NCBI GenBank assembly: GCA_026874595.1
Contig: CM049306.1
Coordinates: forward strand, 15,521,019 to 15,585,018
Reading direction: 5' to 3'
DNA: 64,000 bases
Source: Sipunculus nudus
Taxonomy: Eukaryota; Annelida; Sipuncula; Golfingiida; Sipunculidae
Each line of letters starts with the position of its first letter. Positions within the stretch are counted from its first letter, which is position 1. Positions 60,163 through 64,000 of the stretch are shown piece after piece. Both the position numbers and the translations under genes were made by a program. Below the pieces are notes generated by a model, which saw only the letters and a program-made list of their open reading frames with translations, ran no database searches and was not told where the DNA came from.

Positions 60163-62674
60163 TGTTTAGGCTCTATTGTAGTTACTTGGTTTATCCATAT
60201 GCAGGCCGCCCACTCCTGGTCACTAAAAGTCAGCTGTGCCAGGGTTCCTGATTTCTTACAGTCACTTAGGAAGATCCCATGCTGTTACAGGTGTACAGTA
60301 ATTCTCATATCACCATCTCTCCCCCCCCCCCCCCCCCGACACCAAGTGTTATGCAGTCATTGTAATTAATTGCATTGATTTATTACTTGTAATGCTGTTT
60401 CCAGTCCAATATACAAAACTTTCCTTGAAAAAGTAATTCAAGGAGTAATCTGGAAGATGCCATGTTGGGTTAATGTAGCATTTTTAAAGAGGTCAGTTTT
60501 CTTTTAAATGATTTTAACCAATTAAAATAGACTAAGACCCATCAGTATGCATTAATTTATAAAATATAAAGCAAATTATGGCTAAATAAAGGCACAATTT
60601 AAAATTGTGAAATCTGAATCAAGTATTATTTTTAGATATTTATGGTTTTGCAAATTTAAAAGATATATTTTTGTGGTAAAATATAAATATATACATTTGT
60701 ATGCATGATGTGGTGTTATCTGACAAGATAAAAAAACGATGTGATCAAAAATGAGGATCCAATACAAACATTTGTTCATTATTTTCCTACCTCAGCAGAA
60801 TAGGAGATCAGGCTTTGTTTGCCCTGCCATTCCCCCCCCCCCCCATACACCCAAACACGCACTCTGCTGCCATTGATTCCTTTGCACCTGTGCAATGGGA
60901 CATTTGTTTTTATTGCAAATGTGTAAAATATATTTAATTTAAAAAATAATTGGATAAGAAATAATTAATATTTTATTTAAAATAGTCTTGCCTCAGGAGA
61001 ATGGAACTTAAATGATCATCTCTGTCTGTCCATTATCTCTCCATTATCATCAAATACATATAAATTATGAAATTATTCCTATAAGCACTGTTGAAATAAC
61101 TTTCATATGATGTATGTGGATTGATTAAAGCTATTCAAGTCTAAAACATGAAAGCAACTTATATATTCAGTTGTGTAATATTGCAGATGTAAAACTTTAA
61201 AACAATTTGATATAATAAAAAAAAATAAGAAATGATTGAAACTTCATATTTTATCAGCTTGGTTACAACTCTGTTTGCCCTTTTTTAAATATTAAGTAGT
61301 TGTGAATGAACTTCTTTATCCTGTAAGCATAGTTGAAATAAGTGAAAATCCTATGTATATACACTATAATAATACCAAGATGTTGTACCATCCATCATTC
61401 CATTCCCCCCCCCCCCCCCATCCTTGCACCTGTGGACTAAGGATGTAAGTTATATATCAACTGTATAGATTTTATAAAATAAAAAAATACATATATCTAA
61501 TAATATATATTATAAAAAAATAGATCCAATTTAACAAAATTGTAAACTACTGGACTTTCAACAATTTATCGAAAAGCTGACCAATGATCATGGTTATAAT
61601 ATACATCTTATGTTCACAGACTGATCACATGCTTCAATTTTAACATAAGGAAATGCATGTTTTGGTCACAAAATATTATTTGCAATAATTTCCTTCATAT
61701 CAATATTGAATACAAACCAATCATGTCAACCAGCCATGGCCTATATTACCTTTTCCTCTGACACTTTATCTCCATTTGATATCATTTTAGATTTTTACCT
61801 TCAATGTCAAATTCAGCTAAGCACTGTGACCCAAGGGTTTTTTGTTTTTTGTTTCATGTTAATCATAAAACAAATATCTGTAGACAAGTTACGTGTTATT
61901 GTTTATTAGTCAGGGAAGTCCAGTTGTTCAGCTTTGCATTAGCAAGAGATCAGACTGTCTGTTCATAAAAAGAGAACAAGGATGTAACATTATTGAGAAC
62001 ATCCTGTGGGCATTTGAAACAGCTTTCTGCGCTCTGGTTACATCATGTCCCCCCATCTTGACTATGAGCTGAACATTAAACTTGCTACTTTATACCATGT
62101 CATACCGATCAGATAGCCATGGTCGCCAGCACCAGTCATCATCACACCAAAGAACTCACATGTGGTTTAGACTGCAATAAAGCCATGATTACCATGACTA
62201 AATTTGGACCAGAAGATCTATTTGGAATGGGACTGGAGGTTTCTTGTATTTACATTGATGAATGTTTGAATAGGGCAGGGCTGGCTAGCCAGCAAGAAGC
62301 GTTCAAGATCAATATTACTGCTGTGATGCTTCACCGCTGCTTTGATTGAAGTGGCTGCCCAGGACCCTGGGAAAAGTTAGATGGTCACCCACAAAAAACA
62401 GGTTTTTTTCTGTGATCACATTATTGCATTGTTGTTAGCTTTTGCATCTTTTAATATAGGTGAGACTTCATTATTGCAGGCCAAGCTTGATAAAATTCTA
62501 TTTATGGACAAGAAGCATTCACCTCCTGTTCAGTTGCTACATATCACTGAGCTACATGGACTAAAACTAGCATTCTTGTCACATTGTTGTGCAGTAAAAA
62601 AGCACAGATTCTGCATACTAAGGGTATCTGTAAGAGACAGGCAAATAAAGCCTGCTCTATGGCCTCATAATTTT
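60163..62674. other. PMCA intron 4 with poly-C runs and a relic repeat terminus
   Basis: Poly-C runs lie at 60321-60337, 60832-60844 and 61406-61419, each in a loosely similar local context. At 61813-61845, CAGCTAAGCACTGTGACCCA followed by AGGG and a T-rich stretch is a decayed family-1 3' end without a recognisable body. A 141-codon frame at 62381-62806 runs into the family-3 element and is not treated as a gene. Confidence 0.55.
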
Positions 62675-63763
62675 TATGCCCCCGCCACAAAGTGGCCGGG
62701 GCATATAGTTTTACCCATGTCCATCCTTCCGTCATTCCGAAATCAAACAGTTGTACGGACTTTTTTCACAATGCCTGCAGATATTGACCTGATTTTTGGT
62801 GTGTAGGCAGATAATGACCAGTTACAGATCGAGTTCGCGTTTCGTCTCGGTTGACCTACTTTTAACCGTTTGACGGCTCCTAAACTTAGAAAATTTCATG
62901 AAAAATAGAAATTTCAATGACAAAAACACATATACGGACTTTTTTCACAATGCCCGCAGATATTGGCCTGATTTTTGGTGTGTGGGCAGATAATGACCAG
63001 TTACAGAGCAAGTTCCCGTTTCGTCCCGGTTGACCTACTTTTGACCGTTTTACGGCTTATTAACTTAGAAAATTTCATGAAAAATAGAAATTTTAATGAC
63101 AAATACACATGTGCGGACTTTTTTTTGCAATGCCTGCAGATATTGGCCTGATTTTTGGTGTGTATGCAGATAATGACCAGTTACTGATCGAGTTTGCGCT
63201 TCCTCCCAGTTGACCTACTTTTGACTGTTTTACAGCTCCTAAACATAGAAAATTTCATGAAAAATATAAATTTTCATGACATATACACATGTACGGACTT
63301 TTTTTTGCAATGCCTGCAGATATTGGCCTGATTACTTAGGAGCTTATTTCTCAGGAAGCATTTGGTGGATTCTAGTTTCGCAATGCAGTGCTTACAGATA
63401 CTGGCCTAATGTTTGGTCTGTGGGCGCATAATGACCACTTACAGATCGAGTTCACGTTTCATCCCAGTTAACCTATTTTTGACCATATGACAGATCATGA
63501 ACATAGAAAATTTCATGATAGACAGAAATTTTTATGAAAAATGCACATGTATGGACTTTTTTTCACAATGCCTGCAGATACTGGCCTGATTTTTGGTGTG
63601 TTGCTTGATAATGACCTGTTACAGATCAAGTTTGCATTTTGCCCTTGTTGACCTACTTTTGACCATACAACACCTCCTGAACTTAAAAAATTTTACAAAA
63701 TTTAACAAATGTTTCTAATTTGCCCCAGGCGGGGGCATTTGTGTCATTCCGACACATCTAGTT
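62675..63763 (+). repeat. Family-3 repeat, complete element with ~180-bp tandem core (Helentron-like, non-autonomous)
   Basis: The left end is a perfect hairpin at 62675-62705 (TATGCCCC and GCCAC pairing with GTGGC and GGGGCATA around AAA). The core holds about five tandem units of 179-180 bases. Units start with ACGGACTTTTTT-like sequence at 62755, 62934, 63113 and 63293; a partial one follows, then another at 63551. The right end has GGCGGGGGCAT (63728-63738), the exact reverse complement of ATGCCCCCGCC at the left end. It is followed by the six-pair stem-loop TGTGTC-ATTCC-GACACA (63740-63756) and terminal TCTAGTT. No protein is encoded. Assignment to rolling-circle passenger elements is inferred from this architecture. 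Confidence 0.85.
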
Positions 63764-64000
63764 CATGGTGATGCTGTAGCTGCACTTTTGTTCATTGCTG
63801 GACATCGAGATTATGTCCAGTTTATCCGTCACTTCCCAGAACAAGTATAACATACAGATATAATATATACTAACCTGCCCTCCTTTAACATTTGTGACTG
63901 GGTGTGACAGCCAAATGGAAGAAAGCAGTGCTGTGTTTGTTCAGAGTTTATATGATTGTCACCATATTGATAGAGGTTACTTTGAGTTCATATTCCCTCC
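63764..64000. other. PMCA intron 4, right edge of window
   Basis: This is short flanking sequence in which I recognise no PMCA exon. The GC content is slightly higher than in neighbouring sequence. Confidence 0.5.

Noticed and set aside
62381-62806. 141-codon open frame at the family-3 boundary
   Set aside because: Its C-terminal part is the family-3 5' hairpin and first tandem unit, so it crosses a repeat boundary and cannot be an original gene.
56189-64000. Next PMCA exon (THVMEG-like segment)
   Set aside because: Looked for a phase-1 acceptor followed by the expected conserved block on the + strand and found none, so it is taken to lie beyond the window.

Overview
This is an AT-rich piece of an animal nuclear genome, most likely from a bivalve mollusc. 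Three things point that way. The one protein-coding gene is broken into short exons by kilobase-scale introns and is closest to invertebrate plasma-membrane calcium pumps as remembered. The rest is packed with dispersed repeats carrying GTCC/GTCTGTCC microsatellites, poly-C/poly-G runs and self-complementary 5' ends, of the kind common in bivalve genomes. No bacterial-style gene, operon, rRNA, CRISPR array or convincing tRNA was seen. The organism call rests on recognition, not on a search.

The gene is the 5' part of a plasma-membrane Ca2+-ATPase (PMCA/ATP2B type) on the + strand. Four coding exons are supported: 41004-41160 (N-terminal cytosolic region), 48772-48972 (TM1), 53546-53782 (TM2 and start of the actuator domain) and 56063-56188 (actuator domain with the TGES motif). 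All have AG/GT boundaries, and all junctions fall in phase 1 of a glycine codon. Together they give about 240 residues. The catalytic phosphorylation domain and everything after it lie beyond the right edge. A possible 5' exon with a start codon sits at 16024-16109; it is only a hypothesis.

Positions 1-40.9 kb hold no gene I can support. They contain family-1 repeat copies (1-1700, 17621-20094, 24299-29687), an inverted pair of GC-rich repeats (23.8-24.2 and 28.0-28.3 kb), a family-2 repeat (31033-33399) carrying a nested hAT-like insertion with a perfect 8-bp target duplication, and AT microsatellites. Between two TA tracts at 12814-12861 lies a hammerhead-ribozyme-like fold.

Positions 41-64 kb are the PMCA gene and its introns. 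Intron 1 has a 32-bp perfect snap-back inverted repeat, a family-2 copy, and a 1.39-kb TIR transposon that landed in a 58-bp tandem array. Intron 2 has a third family-2 copy. The intron after exon 4 has a head-to-tail family-1 composite and a complete family-3 element.

The most interesting pattern is that three repeat families unrelated in most of their sequence share one architecture: a self-complementary hairpin at the 5' end, an internal microsatellite or tandem array, a copy of the 5' terminal sequence inverted near the 3' end, a short 3' stem-loop or palindrome, and a terminal TTGTT or CTAGTT. This fits non-autonomous Helentron/Helitron-like (rolling-circle) elements. No transposase, Rep/helicase or reverse transcriptase reading frame is visible in the window.
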